From positions 626,967 through 690,966 of the forward strand of contig PNAE01000007.1 of the NCBI GenBank assembly GCA_003169895.1: a DNA stretch of 64,000 nucleotides. The letters run 5' to 3'. This document shows positions 33,907 through 43,094 of this stretch, in pieces. Source of the DNA: Gemmatimonadota bacterium. Its GTDB lineage: Bacteria; Gemmatimonadota; Gemmatimonadetes; Gemmatimonadales; GWC2-71-9. A program made the position numbers and the translations under genes. The notes beneath the pieces were generated by a model. That model made no database searches, was not told where the DNA came from, and saw only the letters and a list, made by a program, of their open reading frames with translations. Each line of letters starts with the position of its first letter. Within the stretch, counting starts at the first letter, position 1.

Positions 33907-36791
33907 CTCTTTGCGTCCACCCAGTTGTCGCCGATGCCAACCGTGACTTCCAAGGGCACGTCCAGCCTCGCTGCGCCTTCCATGTGTCGCTTGACGACCT
34001 CCGCCGCAACTTCCGCTTCCGCCGCCGGGGCTTCGATTACCAACTCGTCGTGAACCTGCAGCACCATCCTGGCCTGGAGTCCCGCTTCCGGGAGTGCCCG
34101 GTGAATCCGGATCATCGCAATCTTGATCAGGTCGGCCGCGGAGCCTTGCAGCGGAGTGTTTTGCGCCGTGCGCTCGCCAAAGGCCCGGATGTTGAAATTG
34201 CGATCACGTATCTCCGGGATGTAGCGCCGCCGGCCGAACAGGGTCTCGACGTAGCCCTGCTGGCGCGCGAGTTCGATCTGGCGATCGAGGTAGGCCCGGA
34301 CGCCGGCGAACCGGGTGAAGTACTCAGCGATGAACTGTCGAGCTTCTTCCTGGGAGAAGCCAAGCTTCTTGGAAAGCGCGAACGGCCCCTGGCCGTAGAT
34401 GACGCCGAAGTTCGTCGTCTTCGCGCGCGAACGCATTTCCCCGGTCACCGCTTCCAGCGGGACGCCGAAAATGATCGCCGCTGTCTGCCGATGAATATCG
34501 TGGCCCTGGCGGAACGCCTCGACAAACGCCGGGTCGCCTGACAGGTGAGCCATCAGGCGCAACTCGATCTGCGAGTAATCGGCGACCACGAACTTCCACC
34601 CCGGAGCCGGCACGAACCCGCGCCGGATGCCCTCGCCGCGCAGCGTGCGGACCGGGATGTTCTGCAGGTTGGGGTCGCTCGACGAGAGGCGCCCGGTCTG
34701 GGCCCCCACCTGGTTGAACGAGGTGTGAATCCGGCCCGTCTCACGGTTCACCGTCCTCGGCAACACATCGACGTAGGTACTCTTGAGCTTCTGCAGCTCG
34801 CGGTATGCCAGGATCAACTTCGGCAGTGCGTGCCCCATGTCTGCCAACTGCTCGAGTACTTCGGCGTCGGTGGACGGGCCCGTGCGCGTCTTCTTGAGCA
34901 CCGGCAGGTGCTGCTCCTCGAACAGGACGGTCGCGAGCTGGCGCGGTGAGTTGATGTTCAACTCCTTGCCGCCCGCCGCCTGCTGAATCTCCTGACTGAT
35001 GACGTCGAGGTCGCGGCCGAGTTCCCGGCCCAGTTCGGCAAACCGCGCGGAGTCGATCCCGATGCCGGTCCATTCCATGTCGGTGAGCACCGGAACCAGC
35101 GGCATCTCGATTTCGGACAGCAGTGGGGACAGCGCGGCGCGCTCCAGTTCCGGGCCGAAATGCTCGTGAAGCAGGAGCACGGTCGCGCTGTCGGCACCGC
35201 AGTATGCAGCGGCCTTGGCGACTTCGACCTCGGCGAACGGCACCTGGGCTTTTCCCTTGCCGGTCAGGTCGGTGTACTGGCTCATGGTGCGACCGAGGAA
35301 CTCGACGGAGAGCGCATCAATACCGTGCGACCGGCGCGATGGGTCGAGTACGAACGACGCCAGCATCGAATCGTAGACTACACCGCGTACGTCCACCCCG
35401 GCCCGCCGCAATACCTGGATGTCGTACTTGGCGTTATGGGCGGCCTTCGGCACCGATGCGTCCTCAAGCAGATCCTTGATCGGGGCGCACTCGGCGGACG
35501 TAATCGCCGGCAGGTTGCGCACCGGCTCCCGGGGCGTCGTGTCGGTCGCCTGAAACAGGTCGTTGGACGGCTCGCGATGGCCGAACGGGAGGTACCACAC
35601 CTCGCTCGGGCCAGCGGCGAGCGAAAGGCCGACCAGATCGGCGTCGTGCGGGTTCAGCGACGAGGTCTCGCAGTCGAATGCCACGAGTGACGAAGCACGA
35701 AGGCGCGCAACGATCGCCGGCAGGCGAGCAGGGTCAGTGACGGTGATCGCGTTGCAAGCCATCGACTCGGCGGGCGAACTGCGCCCGCCCACCTCACCCG
35801 GGATGACGGAATCGGCTGCGTCGTTGAGACTGGAGACTGCGCTGGATCGGCTGGCCGTTGACTCCACCGCCGCGCTTGGCAGAGCGGTATTGCTCGGCCC
35901 GAGGCGGGGGAGCAAGGAGTGGAATTCGAGTTCGACGAAGAGTCGGGCGAGAGCCTGCTGGTCCGGGGGATGGGCGACGATGGTGCTGAGGTCCAATTCG
36001 ACCGGAACGTCGGTCTTGATGGTGACCAGGCGGCGTGACAGCCGCGCGGCATCGGCCTGCTGCTGCAGGGCTTCACGGGCACGCTTCTGCTTGACCTCGC
36101 CAGCGCGAGCCAGCAGGGTCTCGAGGTCGCCGAACTCCTGCAACAGTTGCACGGCCCCTTTTTCGCCGATGCCCTTGACACCGGGAACGTTGTCCGAGGA
36201 ATCGCCGACCAGGGCGAGCCAATCGGTGACTTGCGACGGCGGCACCCCGAGCCGCTCGCCGGCATTGGCTTCGGTCACCCAGACCTCTTCGACACCGGCC
36301 GGTCCGCCCCTGCCGGGGTTGAGCAGTGCGACGCCAGGCCGGATCAACTGGTAAAAGTCCTTGTCGCCGGACACGATTACGGCCTGCAATCCGGCATCGG
36401 CGGCTCGAAGGCTCAGCGTGCCGATGACATCATCAGCCTCGTAGCCGGCGACCTCCACGAGCGGGATGCGAAAGCCCGCGAGCAACGCACGCACCCGCTC
36501 GACCGCTCGATCGAAATCAGCCTGGAGCTCCTCGTCGAGCTTCTCGCGGGTCGACTTGTATTCGGCATATTCGGCGGTGCGGAACGAATCGCCCGCGTCG
36601 TTGATCCACACGACGTAATCCGGGCGGTACTTCTCGCGGAGGCGCAACAGGAAATTGGTGACACCCCACACGGCCGAGGTGTTCTCGCCCTTCGCAGTCC
36701 GCAGCGGTCGCGAGATCAGCGCAAAAAACGCCCGGTAGATGAGGGCGTAACCATCGACCAGGAACAATTGGGGTGGGGTGTGCTGTGCCAT
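33903..36791 (-). CDS. polA: DNA polymerase I
   Basis: 962 residues with three domains. The 5'-nuclease is at about 1-290 (DGYALIYRAFFAL, VIVSGDKDFYQL, GDSSDNVPGVKGIGEKGA). The 3'-5' proofreading domain is at about 350-530 (VAFDCETSSLNPHDADLVGLSLA, AAHNAKYDIQVLRRAG, YCGADSATVLLL) and appears intact. The polymerase domain has motif A DYSQIELRLMAHLSGD, motif B RSRAKTTNFGVIYGQG and motif C QVHDELVIEAP. It acts in Okazaki-fragment processing and repair. Confidence 0.96.
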   Translation of the reverse strand: MAQHTPPQLFLVDGYALIYRAFFALISRPLRTAKGENTSAVWGVTNFLLRLREKYRPDYVVWINDAGDSFRTAEYAEYKSTREKLDEELQADFDRAVERVRALLAGFRIPLVEVAGYEADDVIGTLSLRAADAGLQAVIVSGDKDFYQLIRPGVALLNPGRGGPAGVEEVWVTEANAGERLGVPPSQVTDWLALVGDSSDNVPGVKGIGEKGAVQLLQEFGDLETLLARAGEVKQKRAREALQQQADAARLSRRLVTIKTDVPVELDLSTIVAHPPDQQALARLFVELEFHSLLPRLGPSNTALPSAAVESTASRSSAVSSLNDAADSVIPGEVGGRSSPAESMACNAITVTDPARLPAIVARLRASSLVAFDCETSSLNPHDADLVGLSLAAGPSEVWYLPFGHREPSNDLFQATDTTPREPVRNLPAITSAECAPIKDLLEDASVPKAAHNAKYDIQVLRRAGVDVRGVVYDSMLASFVLDPSRRSHGIDALSVEFLGRTMSQYTDLTGKGKAQVPFAEVEVAKAAAYCGADSATVLLLHEHFGPELERAALSPLLSEIEMPLVPVLTDMEWTGIGIDSARFAELGRELGRDLDVISQEIQQAAGGKELNINSPRQLATVLFEEQHLPVLKKTRTGPSTDAEVLEQLADMGHALPKLILAYRELQKLKSTYVDVLPRTVNRETGRIHTSFNQVGAQTGRLSSSDPNLQNIPVRTLRGEGIRRGFVPAPGWKFVVADYSQIELRLMAHLSGDPAFVEAFRQGHDIHRQTAAIIFGVPLEAVTGEMRSRAKTTNFGVIYGQGPFALSKKLGFSQEEARQFIAEYFTRFAGVRAYLDRQIELARQQGYVETLFGRRRYIPEIRDRNFNIRAFGERTAQNTPLQGSAADLIKIAMIRIHRALPEAGLQARMVLQVHDELVIEAPAAEAEVAAEVVKRHMEGAARLDVPLEVTVGIGDNWVDAKS

Positions 36792-36825
36792 CGACCAAGG
36801 ATAACGCGCCGCACTGGCGCGTGGT

Positions 36826-38250
36826 TCACCCCGAGATGTGCTGAACCCGGACGCGAATACGCTCGAAATCCGATCGGGATTGCGGCGTCAGCTGGAAGCG
36901 GCCAAACCCGGTGATATCCTGGAAGTACAGCACGACACGGTAGTCGTTGTACAGCCACTGGATGACGCGGCTCTGGTTCTGCAATTGGGCGGACTGATCG
37001 TGGATCTCGTCCGGTTCGCCGATCGTGACGAATACCTCGCCCCGATCGGTGCGCCAGCCGGAAATCCCCTCCTGGCGGAAACGCTGGTTCGCGATCGCGA
37101 TGCGGGCGAAGTACGTATCAAGTGCTTCGTTCTCCGGGGTGGCGGGAATGGGGTCCGTGGCGTGATAGAATTCCTGCCAGAGCTGGGTGCGATCGGTGCC
37201 CTTGGCGCGCCGCATCGCTTCGACCCGCCGGTCCTCGCCGAAGTATCGCAGCAGCGAGAGCAGGTCCTCGAAATTGGTCACGACCCATGCGGAGGAGAAC
37301 GACACCAGGGCGTTCGTCCGGTGAATGGCGTCGCCGCCCGGGGCCAGCGCGAACTTGCCCGGTGGTGCTTCGTTGTGAACGGCGTTGTCGGGGCCGACCA
37401 TGATCTCGAGTTGACCGAGGGGCGCCGAATCGGGAGCCAGCCGGATGATGCGCCCTTCGATCTTTCCGGTACCGGTAAAATGCGCGGTGGCGTTCAGCAC
37501 GAGACTGTCATGCTCGTCGCGAGCAACAACCGGAATGTCGGTCGGCTTGGTGTAACCGTTGCCCTCGATGTAGATCAGCAGCGTATCGCCGCCGTACGCG
37601 ACGGTTCCACGCGGGTTGAGTACGATCGACAGCGAGTCCTCACGACTCGCGCGGCCACGAACCCGGTAGGCAAGAATTGGAGCCGTGTAGGTGCTGGGCC
37701 CGAACAGCGGGGCAACCACGCGCCGCACCGCGGTTCCAGTCTGTCCATTGCCGGGGTCACGCACGCGCACGGTGAGCTGGTAGTTGCCCGGTTTCAGCGA
37801 GATGCGTTGCTGTAGCAGGATGCTCTCGTCGGTGCGCATCGTTTCCTGGAACGAACCCACGCGAACGACTTCGTCGCGCCCAACGATGACCGGCGCCGCG
37901 CCAGTCCGGTCGAACTGGTACTCGACGCGATATCGAGCGGCAAAGGCGTTGCCACTGCGCTCGAAGGTGAACACGTGATTGGCCAGAGAAATCGCGACGA
38001 TCGCGACGGTCGAGTCCACGGGACCGGCGACGAAGGCGACGGAGCCCACGTACGGGATGTTCTGGGCGGAGACCAGGCGCCCGAGACGGGTGAACAAGGC
38101 GTTGGCATCGAACATCTGGACGACTTCGCCCTGGGTAGTGGCTTGCGGCCCGGCGTTGACTCGCTGCCAATTGCCGCAGCCGGCTGTAACCATGCCGGTG
38201 CATGCGAGGAGGCCAGCCGCGGCGTGGCGGCGAAGCAAGACGGAGACCAT
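36826..38250 (-). CDS. GWxTD-domain lipoprotein
   Basis: 474 residues from ATG at 38250, which gives a lipoprotein signal ending TGMVTAGC; the long upstream extension is antisense to the kinase gene. The C-terminal 130 residues carry the GWxTD pattern (TQLWQEFYHATDPIPATPENEALDTYFARIAIANQRF, then GWRTDRGEVFVTIGEPDEI, then QWLYNDYRVVLYFQD). The N-terminal 300 residues are beta-rich. The domain is common in Gemmatimonadota, Acidobacteria and Ignavibacteria and has no assigned function. Confidence 0.85.
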   Translation of the reverse strand: MVSVLLRRHAAAGLLACTGMVTAGCGNWQRVNAGPQATTQGEVVQMFDANALFTRLGRLVSAQNIPYVGSVAFVAGPVDSTVAIVAISLANHVFTFERSGNAFAARYRVEYQFDRTGAAPVIVGRDEVVRVGSFQETMRTDESILLQQRISLKPGNYQLTVRVRDPGNGQTGTAVRRVVAPLFGPSTYTAPILAYRVRGRASREDSLSIVLNPRGTVAYGGDTLLIYIEGNGYTKPTDIPVVARDEHDSLVLNATAHFTGTGKIEGRIIRLAPDSAPLGQLEIMVGPDNAVHNEAPPGKFALAPGGDAIHRTNALVSFSSAWVVTNFEDLLSLLRYFGEDRRVEAMRRAKGTDRTQLWQEFYHATDPIPATPENEALDTYFARIAIANQRFRQEGISGWRTDRGEVFVTIGEPDEIHDQSAQLQNQSRVIQWLYNDYRVVLYFQDITGFGRFQLTPQSRSDFERIRVRVQHISG

Positions 38251-38328
38251 CCCGGATAATACGCCGAGTGAGGACGACCCGCTTGCGCTTGCCGCCCCGG
38301 CAGGGCGGGCGATACCTTTCGTATCCCC

Positions 38329-39219
38329 ATGGCACAAGATCCCCTCGTCGGTCGAACCATTGCCGGCTATACGATTCGGAAAGCGGTCGGCGAAGGCGGC
38401 ACGGCACAGGTCTATCTCGCCGAGCATCCGGAGCGCGGCAAGGTCGCACTCAAGGTGCTGCGCCCGCGGCTCGCAACCGACGCGGTGGCGGTAAAGCGCT
38501 TCCTGCGCGAGTCGGAGTTCGGCGCCCGGGTGCTGCACCCTAACGTGGTGCGTACGTTCGAGTTCGGCGAGGCTGACGGGGTGCAGTACCTGGCCCTGGA
38601 ATGGGCCGAAGGTGAGCCGCTCGAGACCTTCATGACCCGTGCCGGCAAGCTGGCGCCGCCGGTGGCCGCGAACATCGTCCAACAGCTCGGGTCGGCACTC
38701 GAAGAGGCCCACCGGGCCGGGATCATACATCGCGACCTCAAGCCCGCGAACATCATGTACGATCCGGCGACCCAGACCGCACGGCTGCTCGATTTCGGCA
38801 TCGCCCGTGACTCCGAACTACCGGCTGAGGAACGGCTGACCCGGGCGGGGTTCTTCGTCGGCACCCTGCAGTATGTCGCCCCGGAAGCCCTGTCGGGCGA
38901 GCTGGTTGGCGAGCAGGCCGATGTCTATTCGCTGGCGGTCATCGCGTACCAGCTTCTGACAGAAGTGACGCCCTTTCCAGGCAAGAATCCGCGCGAACTG
39001 TTCCAGCAACTGTTGACGCAGGACCCGATCCCGCTCAACCAGGCGGACCGCAGCGTCAAGTTTTCGGCGCGGCTCGAGGAAGTCGTCATGAAGGGGCTGG
39101 CACGTGATCGCACCAAGCGGTGGAAGACGGTGACCGACTTTACCACCGCCTTCTGCGACGCCGCGAACGCCGAAGCGGAAAAGAAAGGGTTCTTCTCGTC
39201 ACTGTTCCATCGCGAGTGA
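38329..39219 (+). CDS. Soluble Ser/Thr protein kinase (PknB family)
   Basis: 296 residues. All kinase blocks are visible: glycine loop VGEGGTAQVYLAEH, VALKVL lysine, IIHRDLKPANIMYD catalytic loop, LLDFGIARDSE, and VGTLQYVAPEALSGE, followed by ADVYSLAVIAYQLLTE. Unlike most bacterial kinases of this type there is no transmembrane segment or sensor domain; the protein ends about 15 residues after the kinase fold in a lysine- and phenylalanine-rich tail. Targets are unknown. pyrE starts 4 bases after its stop. Confidence 0.92.
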   Translation: MAQDPLVGRTIAGYTIRKAVGEGGTAQVYLAEHPERGKVALKVLRPRLATDAVAVKRFLRESEFGARVLHPNVVRTFEFGEADGVQYLALEWAEGEPLETFMTRAGKLAPPVAANIVQQLGSALEEAHRAGIIHRDLKPANIMYDPATQTARLLDFGIARDSELPAEERLTRAGFFVGTLQYVAPEALSGELVGEQADVYSLAVIAYQLLTEVTPFPGKNPRELFQQLLTQDPIPLNQADRSVKFSARLEEVVMKGLARDRTKRWKTVTDFTTAFCDAANAEAEKKGFFSSLFHRE

Positions 39220-39223
39220 CGGC

Positions 39224-39781
39224 GTGGCTGGCGATCGCGCCGCACTGATCGCCCTGCTCAAGCAACGGTCCGTCCGCTTTGGCGATTTTACGCTCGCCTC
39301 GGGCGCGCGATCCTCGTGGTACATCGATTGTCGCCTGACGACGATGTCTGCCGCGGGGCAACGGTTGATCGGTCCACTCGCACTCACTGAAATCAACGCG
39401 GCCGGCTGGCGGCCGGACGCCATCGGCGGCCTGACCATGGGCGCCGATCCGGTCGCGTATGCGATCGCCGCTGCGAGCATGGATGCCGAGGTACCGATTG
39501 ACGCCTTCTCCGTTCGCAGGGAGGCAAAACGTCACGGAACGGGACGACGCATCGAAGGAAATTTCTCGGCCGGCCACAAGGTCGTCGTGATCGAGGACGT
39601 AATCACGTCCGGTACATCGGCGCTGGCGGCGATCGAGGCGATTCGTGAAGCGGGCGGAGAAGTGCTCGGGCTTCTGGCACTGGTGGATCGCGAAGCCGGC
39701 GGGCGGGAGAAGATCACAGCCGCCGGCGTGCCGGCCAGGGTGCTGGTGACGGCGACCGAGCTCGGCGTCACGTCGTCGTAA
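39224..39781 (+). CDS. pyrE: Orotate phosphoribosyltransferase
   Basis: 185 residues from GTG at 39224. The PRPP-binding motif is KVVVIEDVITSGTSALAAIEAI; other family blocks are FTLASGARSSWYIDCRLTTM, GLTMGADPVAYAIAAAS and FSVRREAKRHGTGRRIEG. It converts orotate and PRPP to orotidine 5'-phosphate in pyrimidine synthesis. It is probably co-transcribed with the kinase. Confidence 0.93.
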   Translation: MAGDRAALIALLKQRSVRFGDFTLASGARSSWYIDCRLTTMSAAGQRLIGPLALTEINAAGWRPDAIGGLTMGADPVAYAIAAASMDAEVPIDAFSVRREAKRHGTGRRIEGNFSAGHKVVVIEDVITSGTSALAAIEAIREAGGEVLGLLALVDREAGGREKITAAGVPARVLVTATELGVTSS

Positions 39782-39796
39782 GCCACACCCGTTGTC

Positions 39797-40636
39797 TCAC
39801 CCTCGTCCTGGCGCCAGCGGCCGGAATGTCTTCCACGCGTCCTTGTACGGCCGCACGAAGCGATCAAGAAAGCGCTGCAACACCGCGCAGAAGGGAAAGC
39901 GGGTGCGAAACTCGCTCGGTGTAATGCCGAGCACCACGCGCAGGTGGCGTCCGAACGACTGCGGCGAGGCGTAATCCATCCGGTACGCCACGTCGGCAAC
40001 GGTGAGATCGCCTTCATCGAACAGCCTGGCCGCGTGGCAGAGCCGCACCGCGACGAGGTGATCCTTCGGGCTCGGCAAGCCGGAACGGACAAAGCGCGAA
40101 ACGAAGGTCGATGGCGTGATCGAGAGCGCGTTCGCGAGACGTCGCACGGTCGTGGTTTCCGGAGCGGTGCGAATCAGTTCTTCCCAGAACCGCCGGCTCC
40201 CGGTTGTCAGCGGACTCAGCACTTCCATCACCGGATTGAGGATTGCGTGCGCTCGTTCGGTCGGCGGCGCACCGAGCACCTCGCGCAGTCGGCGCCACCC
40301 GGCCGGATCAGTCGCGTCGACCACCTGGCGGACGCCGGTGGCGCCGAGGCGGAGCAGGGCCTCCGCATCGCCCGGCTCGCGGCGCGTAACCAGGGCCACT
40401 GTGGGCACCGAGGGGAAGCTGCGCGAGAATTGCTCGAGCAGGGCAGGGGCCTCGCCCACGCAACGGCGCACCGACACGAGCACGGCATCGACCGGACGTT
40501 CGCGCACCACGCGCAGCGCGTCCCGCACCGACTCGCGATGCACGAGGGCGAAGCAGCCACTGCCGGCGGCATCGACGCGGGAGCGTTCCATGGGATCGAG
40601 AACAGCGGCGACAGTAGGGGTCAGGGTACCAGCCAT
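39797..40636 (-). CDS. AraC-family regulator with degenerate receiver-like N-terminus
   Basis: 279 residues from ATG at 40636 (MAGTLTPTVAAVLD); the longer frame would run into rnpB. The C-terminal AraC helix-turn-helix pair is at about 165-245 (TVRRLANALSITPSTFVSRFVRSGL, LTVADVAYRMDYASPQSFGRHLRVVLGITP). The first 120 residues follow a response-regulator fold (FALVHRESVRDALRVVRERPVDAVLVSV, VPTVALVTRREPGDAEALLRLGATGVRQ), but the phospho-acceptor position reads VLVSVRR, with serine in place of aspartate. It is convergent with pyrE. Confidence 0.8.
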   Translation of the reverse strand: MAGTLTPTVAAVLDPMERSRVDAAGSGCFALVHRESVRDALRVVRERPVDAVLVSVRRCVGEAPALLEQFSRSFPSVPTVALVTRREPGDAEALLRLGATGVRQVVDATDPAGWRRLREVLGAPPTERAHAILNPVMEVLSPLTTGSRRFWEELIRTAPETTTVRRLANALSITPSTFVSRFVRSGLPSPKDHLVAVRLCHAARLFDEGDLTVADVAYRMDYASPQSFGRHLRVVLGITPSEFRTRFPFCAVLQRFLDRFVRPYKDAWKTFRPLAPGRG

Positions 40637-40745
40637 GAATGCGCTCCGGTGCGGGTTGCCCGGATGTTCGGCAATAGGGGTCAACAGCGCGTCAAGGCGG
40701 GGCAGGGACCTGATGGTGGCGCGCGGTGCCGAATGACGCGTACGC

Positions 40746-40816
40746 GCTGGGAGCCAGGAGCTAAGGGCTCGCGCGCGCGCCAGCGTGAGAAGACGGCACC
40801 GGTTTCGGCTCCCAGC
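40746..40816. repeat. Intergenic inverted-repeat element, GCTGGGAGC family, copy 2
   Basis: GCTGGGAGCC (40746-40755) and GGCTCCCAGC (40807-40816) form a perfect 10-bp inverted repeat around 51 bases, between the AraC-type gene and rnpB. The right flank adds CCACCAGCCACCAGC. It belongs to the same family as 27423-27505 and 48746-48860. Confidence 0.6.
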
Positions 40817-40842
40817 CACCAGCCACCAGCTACCTTTCCCCC

Positions 40843-41223
40843 GGGGCAGAACGCGATGATCGCGGTCCGGGGCAACCTGGATCGAGGAAAGTCCGAGCTC
40901 CACAGGGCAGACCGCCAGGTAACGCCTGGGCGCCGCGAGGCGACGGACAGGGCAACAGAGAGCAGACCGCCGATGGTCCCGAGTACTAAGCGAGGGACAC
41001 AGGCAAGGGTGAAACGGTGGGGTAAGAGCCCACCGCCCCAAGCGCAAGCAAGGGGGCACGGTAACCCCCGGTCGGAGCAAGGCCAAATAGGCGGCAAGGT
41101 GCGGCCCGCACCGTCTGAGCCGCGGGTAGGCTGCTTGAGGCGGTCGGCGACGACCGTCCCAGAGAGATGATCATCCGCGCCGGTCACACGGCGCGAACAG
41201 AACTCGGCTTACGGTTCTGCCCC
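40843..41223 (+). ncRNA. rnpB: RNase P RNA
   Basis: 381 nt bounded by a perfect 10-bp P1 helix, GGGGCAGAAC (40843-40852) with GTTCTGCCCC (41214-41223). Universal conserved regions are present in order: GAGGAAAGTCCGAGCTCC (P4 and CR-I), ACAGGGCAG, AACGGTGGGGTAAGAGCCCACCG (P10-P11), AGAGAGATGATC (CR-IV) and ACAGAACTCGGCTTACGG (CR-V). The length and layout fit bacterial type A. It is the catalytic RNA that matures the 5' ends of tRNAs, partner of RnpA at 46133-46480. Confidence 0.97.
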
Positions 41224-41224
41224 A

Positions 41225-41248
41225 CCGCGCCGCGATACTGCGGCGCGG
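41225..41248 (+). terminator. Hairpin at the 3' end of rnpB
   Basis: The 9-bp stem CCGCGCCGC/GCGGCGCGG with 6-base loop GATACT starts one base after the P1 helix. It has no T tract. It probably ends or protects the rnpB transcript. Confidence 0.6.
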
Positions 41249-41318
41249 CCTGCATCAGGCGGCTGATGTCGTTCTGATTCCATCCTGGTTCAAGGCCTTT
41301 CCGGCAACCGAGGTCCAG

Positions 41319-42080
41319 ATGCTCGCAGCCATGCTCATGATCGCGGTCGCCCAGGCACCAATGCCACCCACATCGCCGCATCGGTACCGGCTTGAAGTGA
41401 AGACGCTTCGAGAACTCGACCAATCCTCGATCGGGGGAGCGAAAACCACGGACGGACTCACCACGTCAGCAATGATCTCGGTGACGCTCACGGACAGTGC
41501 CGGTGGCCAGCTCGGTCGGATCGTGGTGGACTCCATGTCGCTCGACCCCACCGGCGTCGTCGTCGAGGACCTGCAGCGGCATCCCACTGCGGCGGCCGAC
41601 GCGCGCGGAGCGTCAGTTCGGGTGTACATCGCCGGCGGCAAGATCCAGGGAGTGCAACTGTCGGACTCCACCAATCCTGCACTCGGCGCGATTGTACAAG
41701 CCGTGGCCGTGTTGTTTCCCGGAATCCGCCGGGGAGCGAAGGTCGGCGACCGCTGGGCCGATACCAGCCAGGTCAACAATGGCTCCGGTCCCAGGCGCGT
41801 AACAGGCCAAGTGATCGCGTCGTGGAAGGTGCTCGCGACCGAAGGCGATGCGCTGGTACTTGAAGGCTCGTCGATGTCGCGAACCAAGACGGAGGATGGC
41901 TCGGGTCAGGTCATGACGCTGACCGGGGAAAGCAAGGAGCGCGTGGTGATTCCACCAATCGGACTCGCCCGGCGCGCAGCGATCGAGACCGCCAACGAAA
42001 TGAGCATCACGGCACCGCGCCTTGCCAGCCCGATTCCCGGGAAGACGACCGGTTCGCTGACGCTGACGCCGGTGCCGTAA
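41319..42080 (+). CDS. Exported protein of unknown function
   Basis: 253 residues with a short signal peptide (MLAAMLMIAVAQA). The mature protein is beta-rich and repetitive in pattern (TSAMISVTLTDSAGGQLGRIVVDSM, GASVRVYIAGGKIQGVQLSD, VTGQVIASWKVLATEGDALVLEGSS), with LAVLFPGIRRGAKVGDRWADT in the middle. That KVGDRW segment recalls DUF6263-type or lipocalin-like secreted proteins, but I cannot name a family with confidence. No enzyme motif is seen. GAGG lies about 7 bases upstream of the start. Confidence 0.7.
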   Translation: MLAAMLMIAVAQAPMPPTSPHRYRLEVKTLRELDQSSIGGAKTTDGLTTSAMISVTLTDSAGGQLGRIVVDSMSLDPTGVVVEDLQRHPTAAADARGASVRVYIAGGKIQGVQLSDSTNPALGAIVQAVAVLFPGIRRGAKVGDRWADTSQVNNGSGPRRVTGQVIASWKVLATEGDALVLEGSSMSRTKTEDGSGQVMTLTGESKERVVIPPIGLARRAAIETANEMSITAPRLASPIPGKTTGSLTLTPVP

Positions 42081-42121
42081 GGACCCTCGCCCGCCGTTTC
42101 ACGATTCACGGCACTCCTGTG

Positions 42122-42149
42122 TTGACGCGGGCTTGAGCAACGTTGTACT
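42122..42149 (+). promoter_or_regulatory. Possible promoter that decides the next gene's start
   Basis: TTGACG at 42122-42127, a 16-base spacer and TGTACT at 42144-42149. Transcription would begin near 42156, downstream of ATG 42154, which favours ATG 42193 as the real start. Confidence 0.35.
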
Positions 42150-42192
42150 ACGCATGGAAACGCCACGCGTCGCGCCGTCAGCACCAAGTGTC

Positions 42193-43029
42193 ATGCCGAT
42201 TGCGAACCGGCTACTGATTGCGATGTTTCTGGCGGGATGCGCCGGCCAGCCACCCGCTTCCGAGCCGGCCCCGACGACAGGAACGGCCGGAATGACAGGC
42301 GGAATCAGCCTGCGCGGTGGTTGGCGCGCGACGGTGCTCGTTCAACGCGACGACTCGATCGTTCTCACCTTGCCGTCGGGCGACCAGCAATTACAACGCT
42401 TTGACCGCCGTGCCGGTATTACGCTGGTCATGGATGGCGATGGGAAAGTCACACTCCGGCTGGATTCGCTGACGTTCCGGCCCCGGAACGCCAACGATTC
42501 CGTCACCCCGCTCGGCGCCACCTGGGCCGGCCGCGCCGACGACGCGCGCGTCAACGCCCTCCGACTGACCTCAGGCGGGGACCTGGCCGCCGAACTGACC
42601 ACGGTCGTGCGGAACTTGCTGCCCAGGCTCCCGGCGGGCGGGATTCGCGCGCGAATGACGTGGACCGATTCCGCCAGTGGCGCGGTCCGCGTCAACGTGT
42701 TCAATGCCAATGAAAGGCGAACCGTGGCGTGGTCCTCGGGTTCGCTCAGCGAGCGACCGGGCGGACGGGTGCTGGCGGTGCGGATGCGGGAGGATTTCGA
42801 GCAGCTGGGCAATGGGTCGCAGGGTGGACACAAGCTGACCATGACGTCGCAAGGACGACGTATTGGAACATACTACGTTACTCAGGATGGCCGCGTCAGC
42901 AGCGCAGAGCTCGATGATTCGGTCGCCATGCTGATCAGCATCCCAACCACCAAACAGGTGGTGCCGACGATGTGTTATGCTCGCACTAGCGTTCGTTTTC
43001 TTCCGGCTTCGCCCGATCAGTCCGACTGA
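42193..43029 (+). CDS. Lipoprotein of unknown function
   Basis: 278 residues from ATG 42193, chosen because it yields a compact lipoprotein signal, MPIANRLLIAMFLAGC, and because a likely promoter sits over the upstream ATG at 42154. The mature part is beta-rich (RGGWRATVLVQRDDSIVLTLP, ITLVMDGDGKVTLRLDSLTF, GAVRVNVFNANERRTVAWSSGS, HKLTMTSQGRRIGTYYVTQDG). It may pair with the preceding exported protein, which has a similar strand pattern. I do not recognise the family. It converges on dnaN. Confidence 0.65.
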   Translation: MPIANRLLIAMFLAGCAGQPPASEPAPTTGTAGMTGGISLRGGWRATVLVQRDDSIVLTLPSGDQQLQRFDRRAGITLVMDGDGKVTLRLDSLTFRPRNANDSVTPLGATWAGRADDARVNALRLTSGGDLAAELTTVVRNLLPRLPAGGIRARMTWTDSASGAVRVNVFNANERRTVAWSSGSLSERPGGRVLAVRMREDFEQLGNGSQGGHKLTMTSQGRRIGTYYVTQDGRVSSAELDDSVAMLISIPTTKQVVPTMCYARTSVRFLPASPDQSD

Positions 43030-43094
43030 CAACCCGTAAGTGGTTGCCTAAGCTACACCTATAGATATTCCGTTCGAATCATCGGCGTCGGTTT

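Noticed and set aside
40637-41086. 150-codon N-terminal extension of the AraC-type gene
   Set aside because: It would read antisense through rnpB and the inverted-repeat element; the first convincing protein sequence starts at ATG 40636.
39944-41170. 408-codon plus-strand frame across the AraC gene and rnpB
   Set aside because: It runs through the RNase P RNA and antisense to the regulator, so it cannot be a conserved protein.
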